Positions 1 through 9,684 are shown, counted from the first letter of the stretch. The stretch is 47,626 nt of DNA from an uncultured Bacteroidales bacterium (GCA_903926565.1 CAIYJU010000040.1:1-47626); one strand, 5' to 3'. The notes: generated by a model not told the origin, from the letters alone. Numbers and translations: made by a program.

Positions 1-835
1 CACGCTCATAAGCAGGAAAAACCTTCCCGCTTTTTGTCACCATTTCCAACTCCCCTGACCATGGTCTGCCGCTCATAATGGTATTAAACATTTCCCGGCT
101 GACCTTGGGATCTCTGACAACTTTTTGCCCGCCTCCAGCTGCCTGCAATTCTTCAGCAGTATCGTATTCCAATAACTCAGACAATGCTTTATTCTGATAA
201 ATATGGTGACCCCTGGCGTCGGAAATTCCTATCGCATCACCTGCAGATTCAAAAGCCGTATTAATAAAGAGTAATCTTTCTTCCAATTGTCTGCCCCGGG
301 TTATATCAACCATTGTGATATTACACCAGTTCGGATCCTCGGCAATAACCCCGGTCAGCAGAACAAACATTGGAATGTCACCATTAACCGACAGTTTAAC
401 TTCGCAGGATTCTTTGGTTTTTATTTGAAAAATTTTCTCAAGGAAGATATTAAAAACCGGCCTGGTATCTGGAGAAATAAAATCGGTAAAATGCTGATGC
501 ATAATCGTGGAGCGATCCCTGCCAAGCATTTGTGTTCCGGTGATGTTGATCTCAACAATCTCTCCTGACTGTGAAAGTGTGCAATACCCCGACGGAGCGA
601 ATTCGTACAGGCTGGTGTACTTATCCGTGGCTGCTTCTGCCTGGATCCTGGCATCTCTGAGTTCATCATTCTGCATTTCAAGCTGAACCTGATGGACTTC
701 AAGTTCGTGGATGAGCTTAAGCATGTCAGTTTCTGTGGCAGAGCCGGGGCAGGCCCCGGCTTTACGCTGATGCAGGTGCATCTCGGCCTTTTGACGAAGG
801 ATATCAGCTGCTGATTGATCTGTTTTTTTTGTCAT
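1..835 (-). CDS. PAS-domain sensor protein, 3' end cut by window edge
   Basis: The reading frame is open from an ATG at 835 to the left edge, giving about 278 visible residues. Residues 1-60 are hydrophilic and probably helical, with the heptad-like stretch LIHELEVHQVQLEMQNDELR that often precedes PAS domains in Bacteroidota sensor kinases. A first PAS domain follows (about 70-185; YEFAPSGYCTLSQSGEIVEI), then a second (about 190-278; FESAGDAIGISDARGHHIYQ). No membrane segment is seen, so it is probably cytoplasmic. A histidine-kinase core would lie beyond the edge and cannot be confirmed. It starts 38 bases after the stop of the CheB-CheR gene on the same strand, so the two are probably co-transcribed and act in one signalling pathway. 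The ligand is unknown. Confidence 0.8.
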   Translation of the reverse strand, partial: MTKKTDQSAADILRQKAEMHLHQRKAGACPGSATETDMLKLIHELEVHQVQLEMQNDELRDARIQAEAATDKYTSLYEFAPSGYCTLSQSGEIVEINITGTQMLGRDRSTIMHQHFTDFISPDTRPVFNIFLEKIFQIKTKESCEVKLSVNGDIPMFVLLTGVIAEDPNWCNITMVDITRGRQLEERLLFINTAFESAGDAIGISDARGHHIYQNKALSELLEYDTAEELQAAGGGQKVVRDPKVSREMFNTIMSGRPWSGELEMVTKSGKVFPAYER

Positions 836-873
836 CGCCTCTCCCGTCTTTTTTTTTGCAATCATTCATTAAC

Positions 874-3804
874 CTACCTGCGTTCAACAATTTCACGGAT
901 AAAACACTGGATTACCCTGGTACTGGCTACCAGGTATACATTGCTGACGAATTCAACATTGATCTTTCTCCCGTTGGCAGTCTCAAGTGGCAGATTTTCA
1001 TAACGAACGATCTCTTTATGCTGCAATTCTGAAAACTTTGCTTTATTGGCGACAATGTCCTTCAGAAAACCAATTTCCCAGATCGCCTTTTCAATAAATT
1101 GTTGTTTTGAATATCCCAGGAGATCTATCAGAAATGGATTCACGTCTACAATTTTACCGGATTCGGCATCGAGGATAAGTATCCCGTCTTTTGCCGCTTC
1201 AAAAAGCGTGCGATAGCGGGTTTCCGATATGGCCTGCAGCATTTCGGACCGGATGACGGTCGTAATATTAGTGAAGGTAATTACCAACCCGTCGATATGG
1301 TCATCCAGCGTGCGGTAAGGCATGATCCTGATAGTAAACCATCTCCCATCGTTGGTTGTGATTTCCGTTTCGACAGTTGTGAGGGTTTTAAGTACCTTCC
1401 GGCAATGATCTCCGATTTCAGTGTATTTCAAGTCGGTAACCAGATCGGTAAACGGTCTTCCGACATCTGTTGGCCGAAGCTTAATGATATTGGCTACCGA
1501 ATCGGTGTACCTGCGGATATTCAGCTCCTTGTCGAGAAACAGGGTGGCAATCTCCGTGCTGTTGAGCAGGTTTTTCATGTCATTGTTTGCATGCAGGAAA
1601 TCACTGATCTTGCTTTGAAGTTCAACATTCACCGTTTGCAGCTCTTCGTTCAGGCTCTGCATCTCCTCCTTGGAGGTGGTGAGTTCCTCATTGGTTGATT
1701 GCAGTTCCTCATTGGTTGACTGCAACTCCTCATTGGTCGATTTAAGCTCTTCCTGGGAGGTTTGCATCTCCTCCCGGATCCCACGCATATCTTCGTAACT
1801 GCGCTGGAGTTCACTCTCCAGCTCCTTTTGCCTTCTTCCTGAAATTTGCTTTCCGGTTTTTGGATTAACCTGAACTGGCTGAGAAAGTAAAGTCACTTCC
1901 GCAAATACTACGATAAGCATATTTCTCACCGAAGAGATTTTCTCAATTTGCTGAACAGTTACATCAACAAATTGAGTACCTCCATTGAACCCGATTTTGA
2001 TTTTCGGGATTATAACCGCTTCAAAGTTCTGCATTGCCTTCCGGAAAGCACCCGGCAATGCCTCACGCAACCCTTCACGTGCCATGGCAAAAATATTCAT
2101 GTTGGTCTTGCCTGCGGCCGGTTCAAGGTACCTCCCGGTGCGTCCGGTAATATAAAGGATGTCGCCTTTGTCATTCACGAGTACACTGGCGGGGGCAAAC
2201 CGCTGCAGCATGGTCTGTTCGGCAATGGTCTGAATATTTTCCGGTGATTTAGGGATGGTCTTTTCCCCGGGTATCTCCCGTTTGGTACGATTAAAAGAAC
2301 TCGGGAAATCAAGAAGTTCTGTTGGATTGCTTTTTCCGATACGCATGTAAATTTTCAGCCTGGGATCCAGTTCTTCAAACCCTTCTTTTGCGGTTCCCAT
2401 AGTTTCAGCAGTGCCAAGAACCATAATGCCTCCCGAATTAAGACTATAGTTAAACAACGACATCATTTTATTCTGTAATTCGGGCTCCATGTATATCAGC
2501 ATGTTGCGGCATGTGAGTATATCGAGTTTGGTAAATGGCGGATCTTTGATCACATTCTGGGGAGCAAATACCACCATTTCCCGAATGGGGGCACTCAACC
2601 GGTAACCATTGGCATCACTGACAAAAAAACGTTTGATCCGGTCGGGTGATACTTCGCCGGTAATACTGGCCGGGTATGAACCTTTGCGGGCTTTTTCGAT
2701 GGCATCGAGATCCAGATCGGTGGCAAATATCTGCATCGACAGGTTTTTGTGCTTCTTAAGCTTCTCCTGGACTTCTTTGAATACAATGGCAAGAGAATAA
2801 GCCTCTTCACCGGATGAGCAACCTGTAACCCAGGCACGCAGCACATATTCAACGGGCAATTCGTTCAGCAGGGACGGAAGTATTTCTTCTTTAAGTTTGT
2901 CCCAAACAGCAGGGTCCCTGAAAAAGCTGGTAACTCCGATCAGCAGCTCTTTGAAAAGTATATCAACTTCTTTGGGATTTTCCTGCAAAAACCTGACATA
3001 GGTGTTTATCTTTTCAATCTGATGAACGCCCTTTCTCCTTTCAATGCGGCGAAACAGGGTGTTTTTCTTGTACATCGAAAAGTCGTGGCCTGTATGGTCC
3101 CGCAACAGGATGATAATTTTGTCGAGGTTGCTTTTGTATTTATCATCCATTTCAGGATCAAACTTTACAACCGGAATAAATTTCAGGAAAGAGATGAGTT
3201 TCCCGGGCAACTCTTCTGCCGGTGCAATAATATCGGCAATCACCGCCTCGCTGGCGCTGCGGGGCATTCCATCAAATTTTGCTGAGGCAGGGGACTGTAT
3301 AAGCACAATCCCGTTTTTTTCTTTGATGGCTTTCAGCCCCAGGGTCCCATCGGAGCCCATACCCGAAAGGATGATGCCGACGCTTCTGTCATGGCGATCG
3401 TCAGCTAAAGAACGAAAAAAAATGTCCACAGGCAAACGCAATCCGCGCGCTTCAATCGGTTCAAACAAGTGGAGGGCGCCATTGAGTATCGACATGCTCT
3501 TGTTGGGAGGGATCACATATACACAATTTGGTTTTACGTTAAGGCCGTCGCTTACCTGAAACACCTTCATGGGTGTGATCCGTTGCAGCAGTTCGGGCAA
3601 TATGCCAACATGATTCGGGTCGAGGTGCTGGATCACCACAAAAGCCATCCCGGAGTCTTTCGGCATCCTGGTAAGAAACTGTTCCAATGCTTCAAGCCCC
3701 CCCGCCGAGGCACCGATGCCCACGATGGGAAACTGACTGCTATCGTTCTTTGCGGGTGTGGTAACTTTGCTGGTTGTGGCGGATTTTGGTTTCCTGGCGG
3801 TCAT
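874..3804 (-). CDS. CheB-CheR fusion with PAS domains and coiled coil
   Basis: This is a 976-residue cytoplasmic signalling protein. Residues 25-210 form a CheB-type methylesterase: GIGASAGG holds the nucleophile Ser33, QHLDPNH supplies His60, and SGMGSDG supplies Asp152. The CheB receiver domain is absent. Residues about 215-485 are a CheR-type methyltransferase with the SAM-binding motif VTGCSSGEEAYSLA. A degenerate PAS-like region (about 530-640) is followed by a long coiled coil (about 652-736) built from heptads such as STNEELQ, then two PAS domains (about 737-861 and 862-976). The protein stops after the last PAS and has no histidine-kinase core, although many relatives carry one. The next gene, a PAS protein in the same transcription unit, may provide it. 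Fusions of this kind are usually sensory proteins outside classical chemotaxis; no other chemotaxis gene is in the window. Family assignment is firm, biological role unknown. Confidence 0.92.
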   Translation of the reverse strand: MTARKPKSATTSKVTTPAKNDSSQFPIVGIGASAGGLEALEQFLTRMPKDSGMAFVVIQHLDPNHVGILPELLQRITPMKVFQVSDGLNVKPNCVYVIPPNKSMSILNGALHLFEPIEARGLRLPVDIFFRSLADDRHDRSVGIILSGMGSDGTLGLKAIKEKNGIVLIQSPASAKFDGMPRSASEAVIADIIAPAEELPGKLISFLKFIPVVKFDPEMDDKYKSNLDKIIILLRDHTGHDFSMYKKNTLFRRIERRKGVHQIEKINTYVRFLQENPKEVDILFKELLIGVTSFFRDPAVWDKLKEEILPSLLNELPVEYVLRAWVTGCSSGEEAYSLAIVFKEVQEKLKKHKNLSMQIFATDLDLDAIEKARKGSYPASITGEVSPDRIKRFFVSDANGYRLSAPIREMVVFAPQNVIKDPPFTKLDILTCRNMLIYMEPELQNKMMSLFNYSLNSGGIMVLGTAETMGTAKEGFEELDPRLKIYMRIGKSNPTELLDFPSSFNRTKREIPGEKTIPKSPENIQTIAEQTMLQRFAPASVLVNDKGDILYITGRTGRYLEPAAGKTNMNIFAMAREGLREALPGAFRKAMQNFEAVIIPKIKIGFNGGTQFVDVTVQQIEKISSVRNMLIVVFAEVTLLSQPVQVNPKTGKQISGRRQKELESELQRSYEDMRGIREEMQTSQEELKSTNEELQSTNEELQSTNEELTTSKEEMQSLNEELQTVNVELQSKISDFLHANNDMKNLLNSTEIATLFLDKELNIRRYTDSVANIIKLRPTDVGRPFTDLVTDLKYTEIGDHCRKVLKTLTTVETEITTNDGRWFTIRIMPYRTLDDHIDGLVITFTNITTVIRSEMLQAISETRYRTLFEAAKDGILILDAESGKIVDVNPFLIDLLGYSKQQFIEKAIWEIGFLKDIVANKAKFSELQHKEIVRYENLPLETANGRKINVEFVSNVYLVASTRVIQCFIREIVERR

Positions 3805-4029
3805 GAGAAAGATTTTTTCGATCTACCCTGGTTCTGAAATAAGGTAATAATTAGTAAAGATATACAATAAAAAAAGAACTTGTTCATATTTTTTGATTTT
3901 CAGTAAAACACCTGCTGTCTACCCAACAAAGCTTTATCCGGTCCTGAAGAGCAGGTCAATACAGCTCCGGATAATTATTCCGTTCTTATTTCAATTTAAT
4001 CTAAACAAGCCTGTTAACTCTATTTATCG

Positions 4030-4037
4030 TACCTTTG
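4030..4037 (+). promoter_or_regulatory. Bacteroidota-type -7 box for desaturase gene
   Basis: TACCTTTG matches the Bacteroidota -7 consensus TAnnTTTG. It lies 23 bases before the ATG at 4061, which argues for that start over the in-frame codon at 3893, which would be upstream of transcription. No clear -33 TTTG was found. Confidence 0.5.
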
Positions 4038-4060
4038 TAAAAATCAATGAAAGCAACCAA

Positions 4061-5065
4061 ATGAATTCAGAACTCACTCAGCCTGAAGTTTCAAATAACT
4101 CCTGGATAAAAATCGTATCAAAATATAACCGCCCCGATTCCTATAAAAGCTGGAGACAATTTTCCGTTAACCTGCTGCTTTATTCCCTTGCATGGTTCCT
4201 GATGTATGAAAGTCTGGCCGTATCGTGGTGGATTACCCTTGCATTGGCATTTCCTGCTGCCGGAATGCTGGTGCGTTTATTCATCATCTATCACGATTGC
4301 GGGCATGGCTCCTATTTCAAATCAGAAAAAATGAATGATGCAGTAGGTGTGTTTATCGGTATTCTGACCTTCACGCCCTATTACAGCTGGTCGCACGAGC
4401 ATTACATCCATCACGAAACGGCCGGAAACCTTGATAAGCGCGACATCGGAGATGTTTGGACCATGACTGTTGAAGAGTACCGGGCGAGTTCGAAATGGAC
4501 CAGGATCAAGTACCGGTTTTACCGCAATCCGATCACCATGTTCGGAATCGGGGCCTTCCTGGTTTTTGTGATTGTTAACCGTTTTACCCGGAAAACCATG
4601 GATAAAAAAGGAAAGATGGGAGTCTATGTCACCAACGCCGGGCTGCTGCTGTTTGCCGCATCCATGAGCATGCTGATCGGCATCAAATCATTTCTCCTGA
4701 TACAGTTGCCGATAATTTCCATCGCCGGCATCATGGGCTTCTGGCTGTTCTATGTGCAGCATCAGTTCAATCCGATCTACTGGGCGCGAACAGATACCTG
4801 GGATTACAAAAGAATGGCACTGGAAGGAAGTTCTTTCTACAAGCTTCCCCTGATCCTTCGTTTCTTTTCAGGAAACATCGGATTCCATCACATTCATCAC
4901 CTCAGTCCCATGATCCCAAATTACAAATTGGCCAGGTGCCATCGTGAAAACGATCTTTTTCGTGAGATCAAACCGCTGACATTCCTTGCAAGCTTCAAAA
5001 CCCTCACTTTCAGGTTATACGATGAGAAGGCGCAGCAAATGGTCAGTTTCAGAAATATGCAGTAA
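4061..5065 (+). CDS. Membrane fatty-acid desaturase
   Basis: This is a 334-residue membrane di-iron desaturase that would introduce a double bond into an acyl chain, adjusting membrane fluidity. All three histidine boxes are visible: HDCGH (78-82), HEHYIHH (112-118), and GFHHIHHL near residue 280. Hydrophobic segments at about 35-75, 95-110 and 205-250 fit the usual four-helix arrangement. The box spacing resembles the delta-12/omega-6 desaturase group; regiospecificity and substrate (acyl lipid or acyl-CoA) cannot be read from sequence. The frame is open back to 3893, but the ATG at 4061 is preferred because a TAnnTTTG box sits just upstream and the extra 56 residues do not look like part of the family. 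It is a single gene, convergent with the next one, with 23 bases between the stops. Confidence 0.9.
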   Translation: MNSELTQPEVSNNSWIKIVSKYNRPDSYKSWRQFSVNLLLYSLAWFLMYESLAVSWWITLALAFPAAGMLVRLFIIYHDCGHGSYFKSEKMNDAVGVFIGILTFTPYYSWSHEHYIHHETAGNLDKRDIGDVWTMTVEEYRASSKWTRIKYRFYRNPITMFGIGAFLVFVIVNRFTRKTMDKKGKMGVYVTNAGLLLFAASMSMLIGIKSFLLIQLPIISIAGIMGFWLFYVQHQFNPIYWARTDTWDYKRMALEGSSFYKLPLILRFFSGNIGFHHIHHLSPMIPNYKLARCHRENDLFREIKPLTFLASFKTLTFRLYDEKAQQMVSFRNMQ

Positions 5066-5088
5066 TTTGCAACAACTCAGCAGGATTC

Positions 5089-8019
5089 CTACTTGATTAT
5101 CACAAGTTTCTTTACTGTCAGGCCTGTATCTGTTTTCACAATGATGTTGTACGTGCCGGCTGCAGTTGAAGAGAGGTCAACCTGATACTCCTTCTCCCCT
5201 TTGCACACTTTATTCAGGATGACTCTGCCGTTGATATCCTGTACACAGACATCCATGGAGCGACCATCATTATGACCGGGTATAATCTGAAAGATTCCTT
5301 TTGTCGGGTTTGGAAAGATCCGAATGTCATGATTGAAAGACTCATCCATTCCGATGCTTGATTTAGCCTGTACCACGGTAACAGTCTGAACCGGAAGGCC
5401 AGCAACAGTGACATCGATAGAGGCAGTACGGGGCTGATCAGCAGTGTTTTGCAAATAATCAGCCACAATGGTACCGTTTCCGGTCCCCGATTGTGTGAGG
5501 GTACACCATGATGCATTGCCAGCAACTGTCCAGTTTGCATTTGAGGAGACGGAAAATGCAGTACTTCCGGCCACCGCAGAAACATTCTGGATTAATGGCG
5601 TTACTGAAAGCATTGGCGCTGCGCCTGCCTGGGCCACGACAACTGTTACAGAGGCAATGCCCGGGGCCGTTACCGTGATGGTACACGACCGGGATGTTAC
5701 AGAAATATTCTCTTCAGAGGCTGCCACAATTGTACCATTATTTGCACCGGAAGGTGTTGCTGTGCACCAGGTGGCATCATCGGTTACAGTCCATGTTGTA
5801 TTGGAGGTAACATCAAACTGAGCATTTCCCGCCGTGGATGAGAGGTTCCGGACTGGCGGGGTGACTGAGAGTATGGGTGCTGCGCCATCCTGGGTAACTG
5901 TAACTACCTGCGACCCTGCTCCTGTTCCTGTAACAGTCAGGTGGGCAATGCGCGTTCCGACTGATACGTTGTCACCGTAAACTGTAACAATGGTATCATT
6001 ACCGCTGCCAGAAGCAGTTGCAGTACACCATGTTGCATCACTTTCAACTGTCCAGTCAGTATTTGACGAAACGAGAAACTTCGTGTTACCCGTTGATGAG
6101 GGGACGTTCTGATTCCCGGGGGTAACTGCAACAAACGGCGCGGCCTGTGTCGTAAACTTCACCTTCATTCCATTGGCAGTACCGCCAGAACTGACTGCAA
6201 CAAGCTTGAAATAATAGTTTGTATCGCTTAAAAGAGCGGTAACATCGGCACTCACATTGACGGCTGCAGTACCGGAACCAGCTGACACAGGAGGTGTGGA
6301 CTGGTTCATGGTTATCGGGGTATTTCCATACTCAAAATGGTAATCAGTGGCCAGGCCGTTGGGATTAACCGTCCCGTTAAGTGTTGCCGAGGTAGCGGTC
6401 ACTGAAGCGGCTGCAAGTGTGGTGGCTACAGGGGCAAAGTTGTATTTAAAAGAGGCAATTCTTGTCTTCCGGCTGCCACCACTTCCAATGTATTCTGTTG
6501 TAAACCAGAACGTTTTATCATCCGAAGGATCAACAGATAACTGGGCGTAGTCTCCCCACCTGTTGGCGCCTGTCTGCGAGTTTGCACCCGGAAAAATGGT
6601 ATCCTCTGCAATATCAAGAATACCTGATGCGCTTGCATACGCTGCGGCGGATTGCCCGCAATAAAAGATACTCGGATACATGGATGTACTTGATATCGAA
6701 TAGCCTAATCCGATCTCATTAAAGCCATTGAGCATGATGCTGCCCATCCAGCGGCTGTGGATGTCGGGTGCATACGTTCCCTGTTGCCTGACTTCCCAGT
6801 TTCCAGTGGTTTTGCGAAGTTCATACCAGCGGATGCCGGCGTGGCGGATACCGTCAACATTGACAGTCTGGCAACAAACGATGGTTTGATAGGATCCAAA
6901 ATTACGGTACTGGGGAACATTCATAATCACCTGTGGAATTCCATCAACGCGCTGACTAACACCTTTTTGTTCGATGTTGTTCCAGTTATTACCGAAGTCA
7001 CTGCTGAACGGCTGAACTTCCAGCTGCTGTGTACGTATGAATGAAGAAGATGAGGGGGTTGTCCAGTTTACATTTAATTCATAAAGCCAAAGCTGGTCGG
7101 TGCCACCACCGAGTGCATCATCATTGAATGCGATGTACATTCCAGGTGTTCCGGCAGGTGCAAGCGGACCATCATTGTCAATCGGCGGAACACACATGAA
7201 TCCGTCCACTGAAGTCGGGCGCCACGGGTTGCTGAAACCAATTGCCTGGGCGGGAGCGCCGGTAAGCATCGCCTCACGCTGAAAAACGTACGTATCAGTG
7301 CTGCCACCATTGTTGTCGCCCATATAATAACCGTCACGCCAAACACTGAATTTGGGATAGTCGGGCATCGAGGCTACCGGAAATGAGTACTGATGCCAGG
7401 TGCCAGTAGGATCATTGGTTGTTGAAACGGCAAACAGGATATAGTTTGTACCCGACATCGGGATGGAGAATTCAGTTGCCACCCACCGATCGGCCTGGTC
7501 GTCATATAAAATAATGGGATCTCCATCGTTACGGTTGGCGCCCGGAACATTTCCAAACAATTGATTCATGTTGGTAGGCCCTGCCACAATGGCACCTGCT
7601 TTATCATAAATCGCATAAACAGTGTTGATGGTTTGCATGAAATGATTAGGCCCCGCAGTACCATTGCAATCGGGAGGATAATATGGTGAAGTCTGACCAT
7701 CGAAATTTGCAACAGGCCCTTTGTTTCCGATCACACTGCCCATCATTTTCTGCCAGGCCGGGTCGTCCCCTTTGGGCAATGCAGTTGCTGAGAACGGGAA
7801 AATACGGTTTTTCAGGTCCTTGTTCAGGGTGCGGGTAAGTCCTTTCAATTCCAGTTGATGGAACTCTTCAGCAGTCATCGCGGGAATATCGCGCAATGGC
7901 CTGCTCAACCCGTAATAGGTACCGGCAGTTACTTCCTTCGGATGGACAGGAAGATCCTGTGCCTGAATTACAAGCACAAAAGCAGATAAAATTGACGTAA
8001 ACAGTAGGTTTCTTAGCAT
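5089..8019 (-). CDS. Secreted BACON-repeat protein with T9SS sorting domain
   Basis: This is a 976-residue exported protein. Residues 1-20 form a signal peptide ending before QDLPVHP. Residues about 100-530 form one large region rich in W, G and D (for example DRWVATEFSIP and PKFSVWRDGYYMGD) that looks like a beta-propeller but which I cannot name. A fibronectin-III-like unit follows at about 535-625 (ATSATLNGTVNPNG). Three tandem BACON-type repeats of about 85 residues (about 630-890) each contain a WTV..(D/N)A(T/S)WC core. The last 75 residues are a type A T9SS sorting domain (IRIFPNPTKGIFQI, ending KKLVIIK). It should therefore cross the outer membrane by T9SS and be anchored or released. 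BACON domains are linked to carbohydrate or mucin binding in Bacteroidota, but no catalytic motif is visible, so binding or adhesion is only an inference. Confidence 0.85.
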   Translation of the reverse strand: MLRNLLFTSILSAFVLVIQAQDLPVHPKEVTAGTYYGLSRPLRDIPAMTAEEFHQLELKGLTRTLNKDLKNRIFPFSATALPKGDDPAWQKMMGSVIGNKGPVANFDGQTSPYYPPDCNGTAGPNHFMQTINTVYAIYDKAGAIVAGPTNMNQLFGNVPGANRNDGDPIILYDDQADRWVATEFSIPMSGTNYILFAVSTTNDPTGTWHQYSFPVASMPDYPKFSVWRDGYYMGDNNGGSTDTYVFQREAMLTGAPAQAIGFSNPWRPTSVDGFMCVPPIDNDGPLAPAGTPGMYIAFNDDALGGGTDQLWLYELNVNWTTPSSSSFIRTQQLEVQPFSSDFGNNWNNIEQKGVSQRVDGIPQVIMNVPQYRNFGSYQTIVCCQTVNVDGIRHAGIRWYELRKTTGNWEVRQQGTYAPDIHSRWMGSIMLNGFNEIGLGYSISSTSMYPSIFYCGQSAAAYASASGILDIAEDTIFPGANSQTGANRWGDYAQLSVDPSDDKTFWFTTEYIGSGGSRKTRIASFKYNFAPVATTLAAASVTATSATLNGTVNPNGLATDYHFEYGNTPITMNQSTPPVSAGSGTAAVNVSADVTALLSDTNYYFKLVAVSSGGTANGMKVKFTTQAAPFVAVTPGNQNVPSSTGNTKFLVSSNTDWTVESDATWCTATASGSGNDTIVTVYGDNVSVGTRIAHLTVTGTGAGSQVVTVTQDGAAPILSVTPPVRNLSSTAGNAQFDVTSNTTWTVTDDATWCTATPSGANNGTIVAASEENISVTSRSCTITVTAPGIASVTVVVAQAGAAPMLSVTPLIQNVSAVAGSTAFSVSSNANWTVAGNASWCTLTQSGTGNGTIVADYLQNTADQPRTASIDVTVAGLPVQTVTVVQAKSSIGMDESFNHDIRIFPNPTKGIFQIIPGHNDGRSMDVCVQDINGRVILNKVCKGEKEYQVDLSSTAAGTYNIIVKTDTGLTVKKLVIIK

Positions 8020-8045
8020 TGTTGCAGGTTTTGTGGATTATTTTG

Positions 8046-8053
8046 CAAAGTTA
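8046..8053 (-). promoter_or_regulatory. -7 box for BACON/T9SS gene
   Basis: Read on the minus strand this is TAACTTTG, a match to TAnnTTTG, ending 26 bases before the start codon at 8019. No convincing -33 element is visible. Confidence 0.5.
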
Positions 8054-8118
8054 ACAAAAAACCAGAATGTTATGGCAGGGAGCATTCATAATTGTTGCTT
8101 CGTGAAACAGTTTGACTG

Positions 8119-9180
8119 GTGACGTTATACTTTCTATTCGCGGTAAACAACATTCAGTGCAGGTCAGGATTTACCAGTGCCACACTGGCAATCATTTCCT
8201 TCCTTACCGCCTATTGTCTTCATAATAATAAAACCAGGTCAATAAAAGCATCGGCAAACTTCAATGCGGTAATATTCCTGCTCCATGGTGAAATTTTCAC
8301 ATACCGGACATTCATGTTCATTGCAGGTACCAGAGTAGAGAATATTTTCAGCCCGACCTTATTTAACATCATCCCTTATTTTGATGCGCTGATTGTAAGC
8401 CTCTTATGGACGTTTGGCTTGATCATGATGATCAATCAACGGCTGAACTGGGAGGTTTCAGAAGTACGTGAAGATCTGCAAACGATTTTCAATACAAGCC
8501 CTGGTGCTGCAGTAATTACCCGGCTTGAAGACGGTGTGATCCTGGACATTAATGAAGGCTATACTGATATCACCGGTTATACCCGTGAAGACATGAGTGG
8601 AAAATCGACTGTTGAGATCAATATCTGGAAGAATATCAGCGACAGGGAAAGGGTTGTTGAAATTCTCAGGGAACAAGGATTCTGTGAAAGTTACGAGGCC
8701 ATTATGGTATGGAAACGTATTCCCCGTTGAACTGAGAACCTATTTATTGCGGGATGAAAACGGCGTGCCTTCCGGCATGTGGGCCATTGTACGCGATATT
8801 ACCCTACGAAAACAAGCTGAAGAGGAGATCAGAAAACTCAATGAAACCCTGGAGCAAAGGGTTGAGGAGCGTACATCACAGCTTTTGACTGCCAATAAAG
8901 AGCTGGAAGCATTTACCTATTCTGTTTCCCACGACCTGAGGGCTCCGCTCAGGGGGATTCATGGATTTACACAGATAAGGATAACGGGGCCGGATTTGAC
9001 ATGCAATATGTCAACAAATTATTTGGCGTATTTCAGCGTCTCCACAGTGTGAAGGATTTTGATGGGACCGGGGTTGGCCTGGCTATCGTGCAGCGGATTG
9101 TCCAGCGGCATGGCGGCCAGGTATGGGCTGAAGGAGAAACTGACAAGGGCGCTTCCTTTTATTTTTCATTGCCAGCCTGA
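8119..9180 (+). pseudogene. Decayed PAS histidine kinase (frameshift and internal deletion)
   Basis: Three pieces of one sensor kinase are visible. Piece 1 (8119-about 8705) encodes several membrane segments followed by a PAS domain (FNTSPGAAVITRLEDGVILD). Reading then shifts near 8700-8713 into a second frame, which continues the PAS end ([15 protein letters not shown]), a coiled coil ([12 protein letters not shown]) and the phospho-acceptor motif [18 protein letters not shown]. At about 8973 it jumps straight to [20 protein letters not shown] and [12 protein letters not shown], the ATPase G boxes, back in the first frame and ending at 9180. Roughly 125 residues that normally separate these motifs, including the N box, are missing. 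There is also no convincing start: the frame opens at a GTG six bases after a stop codon. The gene is almost certainly non-functional. A sequencing error could explain the frameshift but not the deletion. Confidence 0.85.
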
Positions 9181-9205
9181 TCTTATAAAAAAATCGCCTT
9201 CCTCT

Positions 9206-9224
9206 ATTTGGATTTCGTCCAAAT
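9206..9224. repeat. Perfect 7-bp inverted repeat overlapping the mscL -33 box
   Basis: ATTTGGA and TCCAAAT are exact inverted copies separated by five bases. The left arm contains the TTTG that could serve as the -33 element for mscL. It could be an operator or simply a weak transcript-end hairpin for the dead kinase. Confidence 0.45.
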
Positions 9225-9238
9225 ACTGATTATTTTTG
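9207..9238 (+). promoter_or_regulatory. Promoter of mscL (TTTG ... TATTTTTG)
   Basis: A TTTG at 9207-9210 and TATTTTTG at 9231-9238 are separated by 20 bases, matching the Bacteroidota -33/-7 layout. The -7 box ends 23 bases before the ATG at 9262. Confidence 0.6.
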
Positions 9239-9261
9239 CCGCCCAATAAAAAACCATTGAT

Positions 9262-9684
9262 ATGAAATTAGTAAAGGAATTCAAGGAGTTTGCCATGCGT
9301 GGCAATGTCATCGACCTGGCAGTTGGTGTGATTATCGGAGCCGCCTTCGGCAAAGTTGTAGGATCACTGGTTAACGATGTAATCATGCCTCCCATCGGGG
9401 TACTGGTTGGCGGCATGGACTTTAAAAGCCTGGCCTTCACCATCCGCGAAGCTGTGATGGATCCGGCAACCGGAAAAGTCGCCAAAGAGGCTGTCACATT
9501 AAAATACGGCAATTTCATCCAGACGTTGGTCGATTTCACGATTGTGGCTTTCGCAATTTTCATGATGGTAAAAGCCGTAATGAACCTGAGCAGGAAGAAA
9601 AAAGAAGAGGAACCTGCAGCCCCCCCTGCCCCTACCATGGACCAGGAGCTGCTGACGGAGATCAGGGACCTTTTGAAGAAATAA
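9262..9684 (+). CDS. mscL: Large-conductance mechanosensitive channel MscL
   Basis: This is a 140-residue inner-membrane channel that opens under membrane tension to release solutes during hypo-osmotic shock. The N-terminal amphipathic segment [20 protein letters not shown] and first helix [20 protein letters not shown] are the family signature. A periplasmic loop (about 50-78) follows, then the second helix (about 80-105, [19 protein letters not shown]), a basic RKKKEEE linker and a C-terminal helix ([11 protein letters not shown]). Length is normal for the family. It has its own promoter. The start is supported by the conserved N-terminus beginning directly at the methionine. Confidence 0.97.
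   Translation: MKLVKEFKEFAMRGNVIDLAVGVIIGAAFGKVVGSLVNDVIMPPIGVLVGGMDFKSLAFTIREAVMDPATGKVAKEAVTLKYGNFIQTLVDFTIVAFAIFMMVKAVMNLSRKKKEEEPAAPPAPTMDQELLTEIRDLLKK

Noticed and set aside
3044..3559. A 171-residue open frame opposite the CheB-CheR gene
   Set aside because: It lies wholly antisense to a well-supported coding region and its translation resembles no family; a codon-usage shadow.
5468..5821. A Val/Thr-rich frame opposite the BACON repeats
   Set aside because: The periodic pattern is the reverse of the tandem BACON units, not an independent gene.
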